Assembly: GCA_002378845.1 (NCBI GenBank)
Contig: DFRY01000043.1
Span: 103,746-110,256, forward strand
Direction of reading: 5' to 3'
DNA: 6,511 nucleotides
From: Ruminococcaceae bacterium UBA3451
Lineage (GTDB): Bacteria > Bacillota > Clostridia > Oscillospirales > Acutalibacteraceae
Position numbers and translations under genes: made by a program. How positions within the stretch are numbered: the first letter of the stretch is position 1; each line of letters starts with the position of its first letter. This document shows positions 1 through 6,007 of this stretch, one piece after another. The notes under the pieces were generated by a model. It saw only the letters and a list, made by a program, of their open reading frames with translations. It made no database searches and had not been told where the DNA came from.

Positions 1-191
1 GGGTTCTTCATATGCGGGCAAAGCCCTAATTCCCTGGCGGCGCCTTAAGCGCTCGGGAACTTTCTTACATGTGCAACAGCGTTTCTCACTCTCTCCCCCT
101 CCCACCAAAGCCTTTCCCGTTTCATGAAAGCTACCTATGTTGCTTTTAACCAATCAAAGAAATTATGGGGAAGGTTCAGCTTGTATTTTTG

Positions 192-203
192 TTTACCGGT
201 AAA
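192..203. promoter_or_regulatory. 12-bp perfect palindrome, possible operator
   Basis: TTTACCGGTAAA is fully self-complementary with a central CCGG, the size and symmetry of LacI-family operators. It lies in an AT-rich stretch with promoter-like hexamers on the plus strand (TTGTTT at 189-194, TATCAT at 211-216). However, a terminator follows at once, so no obvious gene would be served. Weak call. Confidence 0.25.
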
Positions 204-220
204 GTTTTTATATCATAATG

Positions 221-262
221 AAAAGGCCGTTCCTTCCGAATAGAAAGTAAACGGTCTTTTTT
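221..262 (+). terminator. Likely plus-strand terminator facing the operon
   Basis: AAAAGGCCGTT (221-231) pairs with AACGGTCTTTT (250-260), with one G-U pair, across an 18-base loop, and T6 (257-262) follows on the plus strand. On the minus strand only T4 follows, so the plus direction is favoured. It implies a transcript entering from the left of the window and converging on this operon. Confidence 0.65.
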
Positions 263-320
263 ATTTGCTGTTTTACACTTGCTTCCCCACACAGAAGGCA
301 AATCACGAGGAGCAACCTGC

Positions 321-366
321 AAAAAAATTTCGGTATGGCGGGTTCCCTGCATCCCGCCATACCGAA
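321..366 (-). terminator. Rho-independent terminator of the operon
   Basis: On the minus strand a perfect 14-bp stem TTCGGTATGGCGGG / CCCGCCATACCGAA encloses a 10-base loop and is followed by A then T7. It begins 34 bases after the stop of the binding protein. The GC-rich stem plus U tract makes it a strong terminator for the whole operon. Confidence 0.95.
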
Positions 367-400
367 TATTTTAATGTACGAAGAAACCTACCTGAAAAAA

Positions 401-1861
401 TCAGTCAAACTTTGTATTATCGATTTGAGACTGAATTTCCGAAATAATCTTATCCATGCCGGCTGCTTTCAGCTCGGTGATGATTTTCGGAACCATAACT
501 TCCGGATCAGAAGCGCCGGTCTTCAGTTCATAACGATACTTGTCCCAAACCGCTTCGCAGTTGGTAAGCTCGTTGGTAATGTTCTTTGTGTCCGGAGTAA
601 AACCGAGGCAGGTGGAAGAAACTGCTTCTTCATTCTGCTTTTTGACCAGTTCCCACTGATTTTCCGGAGCGCCTTCCTGTGTAGCCATGTTGAAGAAGGT
701 GCCAACTGCATAGTTGCCGCCGCCCCAAGCATCGGTAAGCGGTTTTACAACCTTGTCGCTGACATATTTAAAGTCTGTGCCTTCCAGACCGTATGCGAGC
801 ATGTCGCGCAGTTTCTGGTCGGTGTTAACAAGCTGCAGGAGCTTCAGAGCTTCTGCCTTATGCTCGGAGTTAGAAGAAATGCCGTTTACAGAACCCTGAA
901 TGGTGCTGTCGGAATAAACCGGGCCGAGTACCGGAACGGTGTCGTACTTTGCTACGCCCATTTCTGCCTGCCAGGAAAGTTCTGCACCCGGGAAGCCCTG
1001 AGCGGACATGAAGATTTTGCCCTTCTGGTAGTCCTTTGTGGTCGGAGCGTCCGGATTAATGATGCCTTCCTGATACCACTTGTGCAGCATTTTCAGGTTT
1101 GCCATGCTGTCCGGCTGTTCCAGAACGGAAACAACTTTGCGGCTCTTGTCATCAAAACGAACGCCAACCGGCTGGAAGCAAAGTGCAAGGTCGTCATAAT
1201 TGCCGAGGAGTGCCGGGAAACCTTCGTTCTGCTCCAGCAGAATCGGGTATGTGCTCTTGCCTTCGCCCTGCTTGATCTTGGTTACGACTTTGTCCAAATC
1301 ATCCATGGTCTTCAGGCTGCTCATGTCGATGTTGTACTTCTGGACATAAGTATCGTCAATGCACCAGTACTGTGTCATAGAAGAATCCTTGTAGGTCGGA
1401 ACAGAATAAATTTTTCCGTCAACCTTGGTGCCTTCCCAAACTTTTTCCGGAATGAACTTGTAAAGGTCCGGTGCTTCTTTCTGAACAAGGTCTGTAATGT
1501 CCGCAAAAGCACCTTTTTGTACGAACTTGCCGTAATAGGTGTAGTCGCCGAACATAATGTCAAACTTTTCACCGGTGTTTACAATCTGATTGACTTTCTG
1601 GTTCCATTCGCCCCAGGAAGCCATTTTGATGTCAACTTTTACGCCGATTTTCGGAGCGGTATATTCGTTGATTTTAGCGACAACCTGATCCAAATCCGGG
1701 GGAGGGTTGCCAATCAGCCACCATGTCAGTGTAGGGATATCTTTACTGGCAGTTTGCGTGTCGCCTGCCTGTGCGCTTGTGCTGCTTGAACCACAGCCTG
1801 CAAAGGTAGCAACCAGTAAGGCCATTGTGCACAGCAATGATACGATGCGTCTCATTTTCAT
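401..1861 (-). CDS. Sugar ABC transporter substrate-binding lipoprotein (486 aa), DUF3502-type C-terminus
   Basis: This is the extracellular receptor of the importer, anchored to the outer face of the membrane. Residues 1-22 form a signal peptide (MKMRRIV, then a hydrophobic stretch) ending in the lipobox FAGC with the lipidated Cys23; Phe at -3 is less common than Leu. A Ser/Thr/Ala-rich linker follows. The mature part has the family 1 solute-binding fold: TLTWWLIGNPP as first strand, KFDIMFGDYTYYG, VWEGTKVDGKIYSVPTYKD near the hinge, and GFPGAELSW. The C-terminal stretch, NITNELTNCEAVWDKY through LKTGASDPEVMVPKIITELKAAGMDKI, resembles the DUF3502 region of LplA-like receptors of complex oligosaccharides. 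Length (about 490 aa) fits that group. The start at 1861 is set by AGGAGG 9 bases upstream. It is the last gene of the operon; the terminator begins 34 bases past its TGA. The aromatic residues (Trp, Tyr) likely line a sugar site, but the ligand is unknown. Confidence 0.95.
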   Translation of the reverse strand: MKMRRIVSLLCTMALLVATFAGCGSSSTSAQAGDTQTASKDIPTLTWWLIGNPPPDLDQVVAKINEYTAPKIGVKVDIKMASWGEWNQKVNQIVNTGEKFDIMFGDYTYYGKFVQKGAFADITDLVQKEAPDLYKFIPEKVWEGTKVDGKIYSVPTYKDSSMTQYWCIDDTYVQKYNIDMSSLKTMDDLDKVVTKIKQGEGKSTYPILLEQNEGFPALLGNYDDLALCFQPVGVRFDDKSRKVVSVLEQPDSMANLKMLHKWYQEGIINPDAPTTKDYQKGKIFMSAQGFPGAELSWQAEMGVAKYDTVPVLGPVYSDSTIQGSVNGISSNSEHKAEALKLLQLVNTDQKLRDMLAYGLEGTDFKYVSDKVVKPLTDAWGGGNYAVGTFFNMATQEGAPENQWELVKKQNEEAVSSTCLGFTPDTKNITNELTNCEAVWDKYRYELKTGASDPEVMVPKIITELKAAGMDKIISEIQSQIDNTKFD

Positions 1862-1870
1862 AACAATATT

Positions 1871-1876
1871 CCTCCT
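1871..1876 (-). promoter_or_regulatory. Strong ribosome binding site of the binding-protein gene
   Basis: AGGAGG preceded by an A run lies 9 bases before the ATG at 1861. It is the strongest site in the operon and fixes the start at MKMRRIV, which yields a proper lipoprotein signal peptide. The alternative in-frame ATG at 1906 lies upstream of the site. Confidence 0.85.
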
Positions 1877-1883
1877 TTTTTTA

Positions 1884-1897
1884 TGGCCGTCCGGCCA
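1884..1897 (-). promoter_or_regulatory. Small hairpin in the leader of the binding-protein gene
   Basis: TGGCC and GGCCA flank a 4-base loop in the 53-base gap between the second permease and the binding protein, just upstream of A7 and the AGGAGG site. There is no U tract after it on the minus strand, so it is not a terminator. It may protect or process the 3' part of the mRNA, as in other operons where the binding protein is made in excess. Low certainty. Confidence 0.35.
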
Positions 1898-1914
1898 AAT
1901 AAACATTGTGGAAC

Positions 1915-2844
1915 TCAGCCCTTAACCGAGCCGACTGTCAGACCGGAAATAAAATACTTCTGGAAGAACGGATACGCACAGGCAATAGGAATAACGATGA
2001 TGGTTGCAATGGCCATGCGCGCGCCTTCCTTTGGCATGTTCCGCATCATTTCAGCGGAACTGATTCCCATCATGGCAGAATTTCGGGAAAGATAATCCAC
2101 GTTGTCCATAATCTTCGTCAGCAGTGCCTGCAGGGAGTTCAGCTTGCTGTTGTCGATGTACAGCATGGACTGGAACCAGTCGTTCCAATAGGTAAAGCAA
2201 AGAAACAGTCCAATTGTGGCAAGAACGGGCAGGGAAATCGGCAGGACAATCCGGAAGAAAATCGTGAGCTGACTTGCTCCGTCAATTTTTCCGGCTTCGA
2301 CCAGGGAGTCCGGTATCGTCGCCCGAAAGAATGTTTTGCAGATTACCACATTGAAAGAAGAAACCGCAAGCGGCAGAATCAGCGCCCAAACGCTGTCCTT
2401 CAATCCCAGCATGTTTGCATTTACATAATAAGTAGCAACCATACCGCCGTTGAACACCATGGGGATAAACACAATCATGGTGAAAGATTGCTTCAGTTTG
2501 AACTGGGGTCTTGAAATAACGTACCCCATAGTCGTGGTAAGCAGAACACCGACAATGGTTCCCACTACCGTAACAAAAATTGAGATGCCGAATGCGCGGG
2601 TTATTACGTCCCACTGTTTAAACAGGAAAACATAGGATTCCACCGAAAATGCCTTCGGAATCAGCTGATACCCGAAATCCTGCAGCGCTTTTTCCGAGGT
2701 GACGGAAATTGCAAGCACAAACAGAACCGGAACCACGCAAATCACACTCATCAATAGAAAGATTACATTAAATACGACGTTACTTGTTTTGCTGATGCGG
2801 TTGAATTTTTCCAGACCGGTCTGATATTTTATTTTTGAAGCCAT
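1915..2844 (-). CDS. ABC sugar transporter permease, YtcP/LplC type (309 aa)
   Basis: This is the second membrane subunit of the importer and pairs with the LplB-type permease just upstream. Hydrophobic segments lie near residues 23-48, 84-110, 120-142, 150-172, 203-222 and 276-296. The EAA loop is at 183-202 (EAGKIDGASQLTIFFRIVLP). Other family marks are SVTSEKAL after the first segment, the segment MIVFIPMVFNGGMVATY, the FTYWNDWF stretch (217-224) and a C-terminal YPFFQKYFISGLTVGSVKG ending, which is nearly diagnostic of YtcP/LplC proteins. The start at 2844 is preceded by a GGGGGG ribosome binding site (2857-2852) with a 7-base spacer, lying directly after the TAA of the previous gene, so the two permeases are probably translated in a coupled way. 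The stop is TGA, 53 bases before the binding protein. Confidence 0.95.
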   Translation of the reverse strand: MASKIKYQTGLEKFNRISKTSNVVFNVIFLLMSVICVVPVLFVLAISVTSEKALQDFGYQLIPKAFSVESYVFLFKQWDVITRAFGISIFVTVVGTIVGVLLTTTMGYVISRPQFKLKQSFTMIVFIPMVFNGGMVATYYVNANMLGLKDSVWALILPLAVSSFNVVICKTFFRATIPDSLVEAGKIDGASQLTIFFRIVLPISLPVLATIGLFLCFTYWNDWFQSMLYIDNSKLNSLQALLTKIMDNVDYLSRNSAMMGISSAEMMRNMPKEGARMAIATIIVIPIACAYPFFQKYFISGLTVGSVKG

Positions 2845-2857
2845 ATCAGAACCCCCC

Positions 2858-3820
2858 TTAAATCATTGCACTGTCCGGATCAATGTGGCGGACAATGCCA
2901 TTTGCGAGCAGGATGGTAATGCATCCCATAACGGACTGGAAGAATGCGGCCGCGGAAGCCATGCCTGTGGTCGAATTTTTCAGCATGGTGTACACCATAA
3001 CATCGATTGTATAGGTCATGTCGTGCAGCGAGTTGGAATCGTGCGGCACCTGATAGAACAGACCGAAATCGGAATAGAAAATTTTACCGACCGCCATAAT
3101 GAACATGACTATGATAACCATTTTCATCATAGGGAGCGTTATGTACTTCATTTGCTGCCACTTGGTTGCGCCGTCGATAACCGCCGCCTCGTAATAAGTG
3201 GAGTCAATTCCGGTAATAGTGGCAAGGTAAACCACCATACTGTAACCCAGGCCTTTCCAAAGGTTAAGGAAAATCAGTAATCCCGGCCACGGTGGAGGAG
3301 TCATGTACCAGTTGACCGGCGCGGCGCCGTTCGAGGCAAGAAAACCGTTTACAAGGCCCTTGTCATAGCTTAAAAAGCCCCACACCACTGCCGCTACCAC
3401 AACGTAAGAAAGGAAATACGGCATAAACATCAGGGTTTGGTACACTTTACCCAGCCGTTCGGAATGCAGCTGGCCAACCATAAGAGCCATTGCCACCGGA
3501 ACGGCGGTTCCCAAAATTATAAAAATCGCATTGTACCCCAGTGTGTTGCGCAGCACAATGAATGCGTCCGGGTTGGTAAACATATACTGGAAGTTACCCA
3601 TCCCGCACCACTTACTGCTAATGACGCTCTGAATGAAATTTCCGTTGATGCGGAAATCCTTGAACGCGATAATAATACCGAACATCGGAATAAAGGAAAA
3701 AAGCAGATACCAGATGAGGGTTGGAGTTGCGAGAAGCACCAGCTCGGTGTCGTCCCGCGACCAGCGCTTTTTCGTCCTAACGGTCTCCGTTTTCTTTTCA
3801 GATGCGTTCGCTTGTTTCAT
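2858..3820 (-). CDS. ABC sugar transporter permease, LplB/YteP type (320 aa)
   Basis: This is one of two membrane subunits of a carbohydrate (CUT1-type) ABC importer. After a charged N-terminal tail (residues 1-25) six hydrophobic segments can be seen, at roughly 28-53, 95-118, 130-150, 180-203, 231-250 and 290-312. The cytoplasmic EAA loop that docks the ATPase is at 210-230 (YEAAVIDGATKWQQMKYITLP), with the conserved EAA, the G at position 217 and the closing LP. The N-terminal pattern IPMFGIIIAFKDF and the segment FMPYFLSYVVVAAVVW are typical of LplB/YteP permeases, which serve complex oligosaccharides. The start at 3820 has AAAGGA 9 bases upstream. It ends in TAA 13 bases before its partner permease, and the TAA abuts that gene's ribosome binding site. 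No ATPase gene is present, consistent with use of a shared MsmX-like ATPase. The substrate cannot be read from the sequence. Confidence 0.95.
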   Translation of the reverse strand: MKQANASEKKTETVRTKKRWSRDDTELVLLATPTLIWYLLFSFIPMFGIIIAFKDFRINGNFIQSVISSKWCGMGNFQYMFTNPDAFIVLRNTLGYNAIFIILGTAVPVAMALMVGQLHSERLGKVYQTLMFMPYFLSYVVVAAVVWGFLSYDKGLVNGFLASNGAAPVNWYMTPPPWPGLLIFLNLWKGLGYSMVVYLATITGIDSTYYEAAVIDGATKWQQMKYITLPMMKMVIIVMFIMAVGKIFYSDFGLFYQVPHDSNSLHDMTYTIDVMVYTMLKNSTTGMASAAAFFQSVMGCITILLANGIVRHIDPDSAMI

Positions 3821-3821
3821 G

Positions 3822-3834
3822 AAGGATCATCCTT
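3822..3834 (-). repeat. Palindrome covering the permease ribosome binding site
   Basis: AAGGATGATCCTT is perfectly self-complementary around one base and could form a 5-bp stem with a TGA loop. Its left arm is the Shine-Dalgarno core (AAAGGA at 3835-3830) for the permease starting at 3820. Folding would hide that site and could lower translation. The arm is short and the effect unproven. Confidence 0.4.
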
Positions 3835-3849
3835 TCCGTAACGGGCAGC

Positions 3850-4587
3850 TTAGAGAAGCTCCTGAATGTCTGCCGCGGCTTCGCGGTCAAGCAGAACTTC
3901 GCAGTTCGGGTGCAGCTGTATGACAGAAGCCGGCAAATCGGTGGTAACCGGCCCGAACAGCGCCTTGCGGATTACCTCCGCTTTCGCCTTTCCTTTGGCA
4001 ATCAGAACAATTTTACGGGTCTGCATAATATTGACAACGCCGCGTGTCAAACCGCCCAGAGGGTAGTCGTCTGAAACATGCGTTTCACGGCGGACTCTCG
4101 CTTCAAAAATCGGGTCCATGGGGGAAACCCATGTCTGCCGTTCAAATGGTGTGCCCGGCTGATTGATTCCGATATGGCCGTTCCAGCCGATACCGAGCAT
4201 TTGCAGGTCCGCGCCGCCGCGCTCCTCGAGTGCTTTTTCAAACTTTACACATTCCGAATCGAAATCATCCGAACGGGTAGGAGGCATGATGAAATTTTCT
4301 TCCGGCATGTTCAGGTTTTTGACCAGCTGCTCGTAAATCATGGTGTAGCAGCTGCCGGGGTACGAGCGTTCCAGATTTGTCAACTCATCCACATTGAAAA
4401 TGGTGACTTTCGAGGTATCGAACGGATACTGTGCATAAATGTCGCTGACAATTTTATGCATATTTCCGGTCGTTTGACCGGTCGACAAGCCGATAACCGC
4501 ATCCGGTTTCGCCATCATCTGCCCGATGATACGCCATGCGCCGGCAATATCAAATTGATGTTCGTCTTCCATAATTGTAATTTTCAT
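3850..4587 (-). CDS. nagB: NagB-like glucosamine-6-phosphate deaminase/isomerase (245 aa)
   Basis: NagB converts glucosamine-6-phosphate to fructose-6-phosphate and ammonia in the cytosol, the entry of amino sugars into glycolysis. Visible family motifs in order: GLSTGQTTGNMH (33-44, phosphate loop), VTIFNVDEL (61-69) with the enolisation Asp67, LGIGWNGHIGINQPGTPF (131-148) with Asn136 and ring-opening His138, then KAKAE and LPASVIQLH (218-226). Length and numbering match Bacillus NagB (about 242 aa). The oddity is position 143: the catalytic Glu of GFNEPG is Gln (codon CAG at 4161-4159), giving GINQPG. The enzyme may therefore be altered or act on another amino-sugar or ketose phosphate. The start is ATG at 4587, overlapping the oxidoreductase TGA, with AAGGGA 7 bases upstream; the 16-residue extension to 4635 looks spurious. 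The stop is TAA, 29 bases before the permease. The superfamily is certain; the exact substrate and the gene symbol are less so. Confidence 0.85.
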   Translation of the reverse strand: MKITIMEDEHQFDIAGAWRIIGQMMAKPDAVIGLSTGQTTGNMHKIVSDIYAQYPFDTSKVTIFNVDELTNLERSYPGSCYTMIYEQLVKNLNMPEENFIMPPTRSDDFDSECVKFEKALEERGGADLQMLGIGWNGHIGINQPGTPFERQTWVSPMDPIFEARVRRETHVSDDYPLGGLTRGVVNIMQTRKIVLIAKGKAKAEVIRKALFGPVTTDLPASVIQLHPNCEVLLDREAAADIQELL

Positions 4588-5465
4588 GGATTCATCCCTT
4601 CCCTGTCGTCTGTGACTCCGGGCAGCATATGCCATTTCCCCGGGTGTTGAAGTGCGGTACGCGCCGCCTGCTGCATCGCCATAATTTCCAGCGTATCCTG
4701 TGCGGAAACCGGTACAATTCCCTGTGTAAAGAATTTGCAGAGTGCGTACATAAAGTTCATGTAATAATCTGTGACCGCAACGTCTTCGCCGTGTACCCCG
4801 TCGGAAACCGACATGCGGAACGGGAAGCCCGGCCCCTGCAGAAATGCCGCATTGCGGCCGTCACCGTAATCGTACACAACATGCCTTACGTCGCCCGTAG
4901 CAAAGGCGATGCAGCGCTGCGCGCCGACCCCCATTACAGCTTCGAGCATTTCATACTGGTGAATGGAGTAATTCACCATATCGCCGGGGCCCTGTGTGGC
5001 ACAGAAAGCCGCTTTCGCCCCGTGCAGACGGATATAATTTTGCAGTTCCATACAAAACCGCTGAGCGGAGCAGGTGAACATTGGGGTTCCGCTTTCCTTT
5101 GCCACAGCGACCATGCGCTGTGCGGTCGGAAAGTCGGGTGCAAAGGTTTTATCGCAATAAACCGGCTTACCGCCGGACAGTGCCTTTTGTGCCAATTCCT
5201 CATGATGCGTGCAGTCGTCGGCGCACATTACCATAACGGCGTCCACCTGGGAAAGAAGCTCTTCGTAAGTCGCTGCTTTGCGCACGTTCTTCCATTCGCA
5301 CCAGGCATCGGTCGTCATGCCGCCGTCCGGCGCATCCTGCGCGGCCCAAACGTCCGTCAGCTCCAGGTCAAAGCCGTACTGCTTTGCCGCAAGACGCAGG
5401 TAATCGGGGTAATGGTTTGTATGCCAGTTATCCAGCCAGAAATCGACCATGCCAACCCGAATCAT
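4584..5465 (-). CDS. Divergent Gfo/Idh/MocA-type sugar oxidoreductase (293 aa)
   Basis: This probably cytosolic protein resembles NAD(P)-dependent dehydrogenases acting on sugars or cyclitols. The N-terminal half has a Rossmann-like pattern: a first strand MIRVGMVDFW, a VDAVMVMCADDCTHHE segment (residues 74-90), then GGKPVYCDKTFAPD (98-111), where CDK stands in place of the family EKP and keeps its lysine (Lys106). SIHQYEML (167-174), with His169, fits the position of the catalytic-domain His. The usual GxGxxG loop is absent: VDFWLDNWHTNHYP follows strand 1. At 293 residues it is shorter than most members (about 330-390). The start is ATG at 5465-5463; it overlaps the GH9 stop as ATGA and has GGAGG 7 bases upstream, whereas the open frame to 5531 has no such support. 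Its TGA overlaps the nagB-like ATG. Placement suggests it modifies the sugar released by GH9. Family likely, substrate unknown. Confidence 0.8.
   Translation of the reverse strand: MIRVGMVDFWLDNWHTNHYPDYLRLAAKQYGFDLELTDVWAAQDAPDGGMTTDAWCEWKNVRKAATYEELLSQVDAVMVMCADDCTHHEELAQKALSGGKPVYCDKTFAPDFPTAQRMVAVAKESGTPMFTCSAQRFCMELQNYIRLHGAKAAFCATQGPGDMVNYSIHQYEMLEAVMGVGAQRCIAFATGDVRHVVYDYGDGRNAAFLQGPGFPFRMSVSDGVHGEDVAVTDYYMNFMYALCKFFTQGIVPVSAQDTLEIMAMQQAARTALQHPGKWHMLPGVTDDREGMNP
4595..4600 (-). promoter_or_regulatory. Ribosome binding site fixing the nagB-like start
   Basis: AAGGGA, part of AGGGAAGGGA, ends 7 bases before the ATG at 4587. It lies within the final codons of the oxidoreductase and supports translational coupling through the ATGA overlap. 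Confidence 0.75.
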
Positions 5466-5472
5466 TTCTGTT

Positions 5473-5477
5473 CCTCC
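5473..5477 (-). promoter_or_regulatory. Ribosome binding site fixing the oxidoreductase start
   Basis: GGAGG within a GGGGGAGG run lies 7 bases before the ATG at 5465. It sits inside the last codons of GH9. It decides for the 293-residue product over an upstream in-frame ATG at 5531. Confidence 0.8.
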
Positions 5478-5966
5478 CCCGGCAGATAATCTGCAATCAG
5501 CCACAGCCAGCGGCCGACGGAGGAAGTCCATACTTCCTTAAAGGTTGCGTTGTTGTTCTGCGGCCAGTAGGGAACATCTTCATTGTCAAGCGTTTCAATA
5601 CCGACCGGCATTTCTCCTGCGGCTTCGCCCGGAAGAACCGCGTACTGAGCAACGTAGTTCGTGCCCACGCCGTACTGCAGGGACTGACCGAACGGGTTTT
5701 TACCCCACACCCAGTAAATTTGTTCGCGGCCGATTTGCAGCAGTTCGTCGTCGTGGAAATACTTTCCGAGAAGGGATGCTGCCTTGCCCATTGCAAGATG
5801 CACCGCCGTGTTGCCGCGGAACGAGAACCAAACCGGGAAGCAGCGAATGACGTGGTCTTCGTCCAGCTCAATGCCGGAAGCAAGCTGGTCAATGTAATTC
5901 TGCTTTTCTTCTTCGTACGTTACAGCAATATGCATAACGGAAAAAGTTTCCTCATCCATTGGCTCA

Positions 5967-5971
5967 TCCTT
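5967..5971 (-). promoter_or_regulatory. Possible restart ribosome binding site after the amber codon
   Basis: AAGGA lies 7 bases before the ATG at 5959-5957, which begins a 165-residue in-frame segment (MDEETF) carrying the GH9 C-terminal half. The ATG is 45 bases past the TAG, close enough for re-initiation. The match may be accidental, since the bases also encode the conserved RKDEP stretch. Confidence 0.35.
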
Positions 5972-6004
5972 GCGGTAAATGCCTGCCGGAATTAAGCCGT
6001 AAGG

Positions 6005-6007
6005 CTA
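6005..6007 (-). other. In-frame amber codon inside the GH9 gene
   Basis: The minus strand reads CGC CGT TAT ACG TAG CCT TAC GGC TTA ATT. The frame is the same before and after, so this is a nonsense codon and not a frameshift. The protein similarity to GH9 runs through it without a gap. One base change from CAG, AAG, GAG, TCG, TTG, TGG or TAC/TAT would give it; C to T in CAG is the simplest route. Confidence 0.9.

Larger units (their letters stand above)
1..264. other. Non-coding stretch with hairpins; possible structured RNA end
   Basis: No convincing gene is seen. One plus-strand frame is open from base 2 to a TGA at 125-127 (41 residues, Pro/Ser-rich end) and might be the tail of a gene from the left, but it matches nothing I recognise. 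Structure is dense in the first 60 bases: GGGC AAA GCCC (16-26) and TTCCC ... GGGAA around GCGC arms (31-59). GCAACA and TGTTGC form a longer-range pair near 73 and 138. TTTCATGAAA is palindromic near 120-129. This could be the 3' end of a stable RNA or simply an intergenic region ending at the 221-262 terminator. Confidence 0.4.

Noticed and set aside
335..1789. A 484-codon open frame on the plus strand opposite the binding protein
   Set aside because: It lies antisense to a well-supported lipoprotein gene, has no ribosome binding site, runs through the operon terminator and its translation is Cys/Val/Phe-rich without family motifs. It is a codon-composition shadow.
1862..1906. Upstream start of the binding protein (MFIWPDGHKKRR)
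   Set aside because: It lies before the AGGAGG site, spans the GGCC hairpin and would bury the lipoprotein signal peptide behind a charged stretch.
4588..4635. N-terminal extension of the nagB-like protein by 16 residues
   Set aside because: The extension would overlap the oxidoreductase deeply and lacks its own site. The ATG at 4587 has AAGGGA at 7 bases and gives the standard NagB start MKITI.
4629..5489. A 286-codon plus-strand open frame opposite the oxidoreductase
   Set aside because: No Shine-Dalgarno site and no recognisable motif; the minus-strand frame carries the family motifs and overlapping start and stop signals.
5466..5531. N-terminal extension of the oxidoreductase by 22 residues
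   Set aside because: It would precede the first Rossmann strand with Arg/Gly-rich sequence and ignores the GGAGG site placed for the ATG at 5465.
5960..6004. Frameshift or intergenic gap between two separate genes
   Set aside because: The 15 codons between the TAG and the ATG at 5959 read PYGLIPAGIYRKDEP in the same frame and match GH9 sequence, so this is one interrupted gene.
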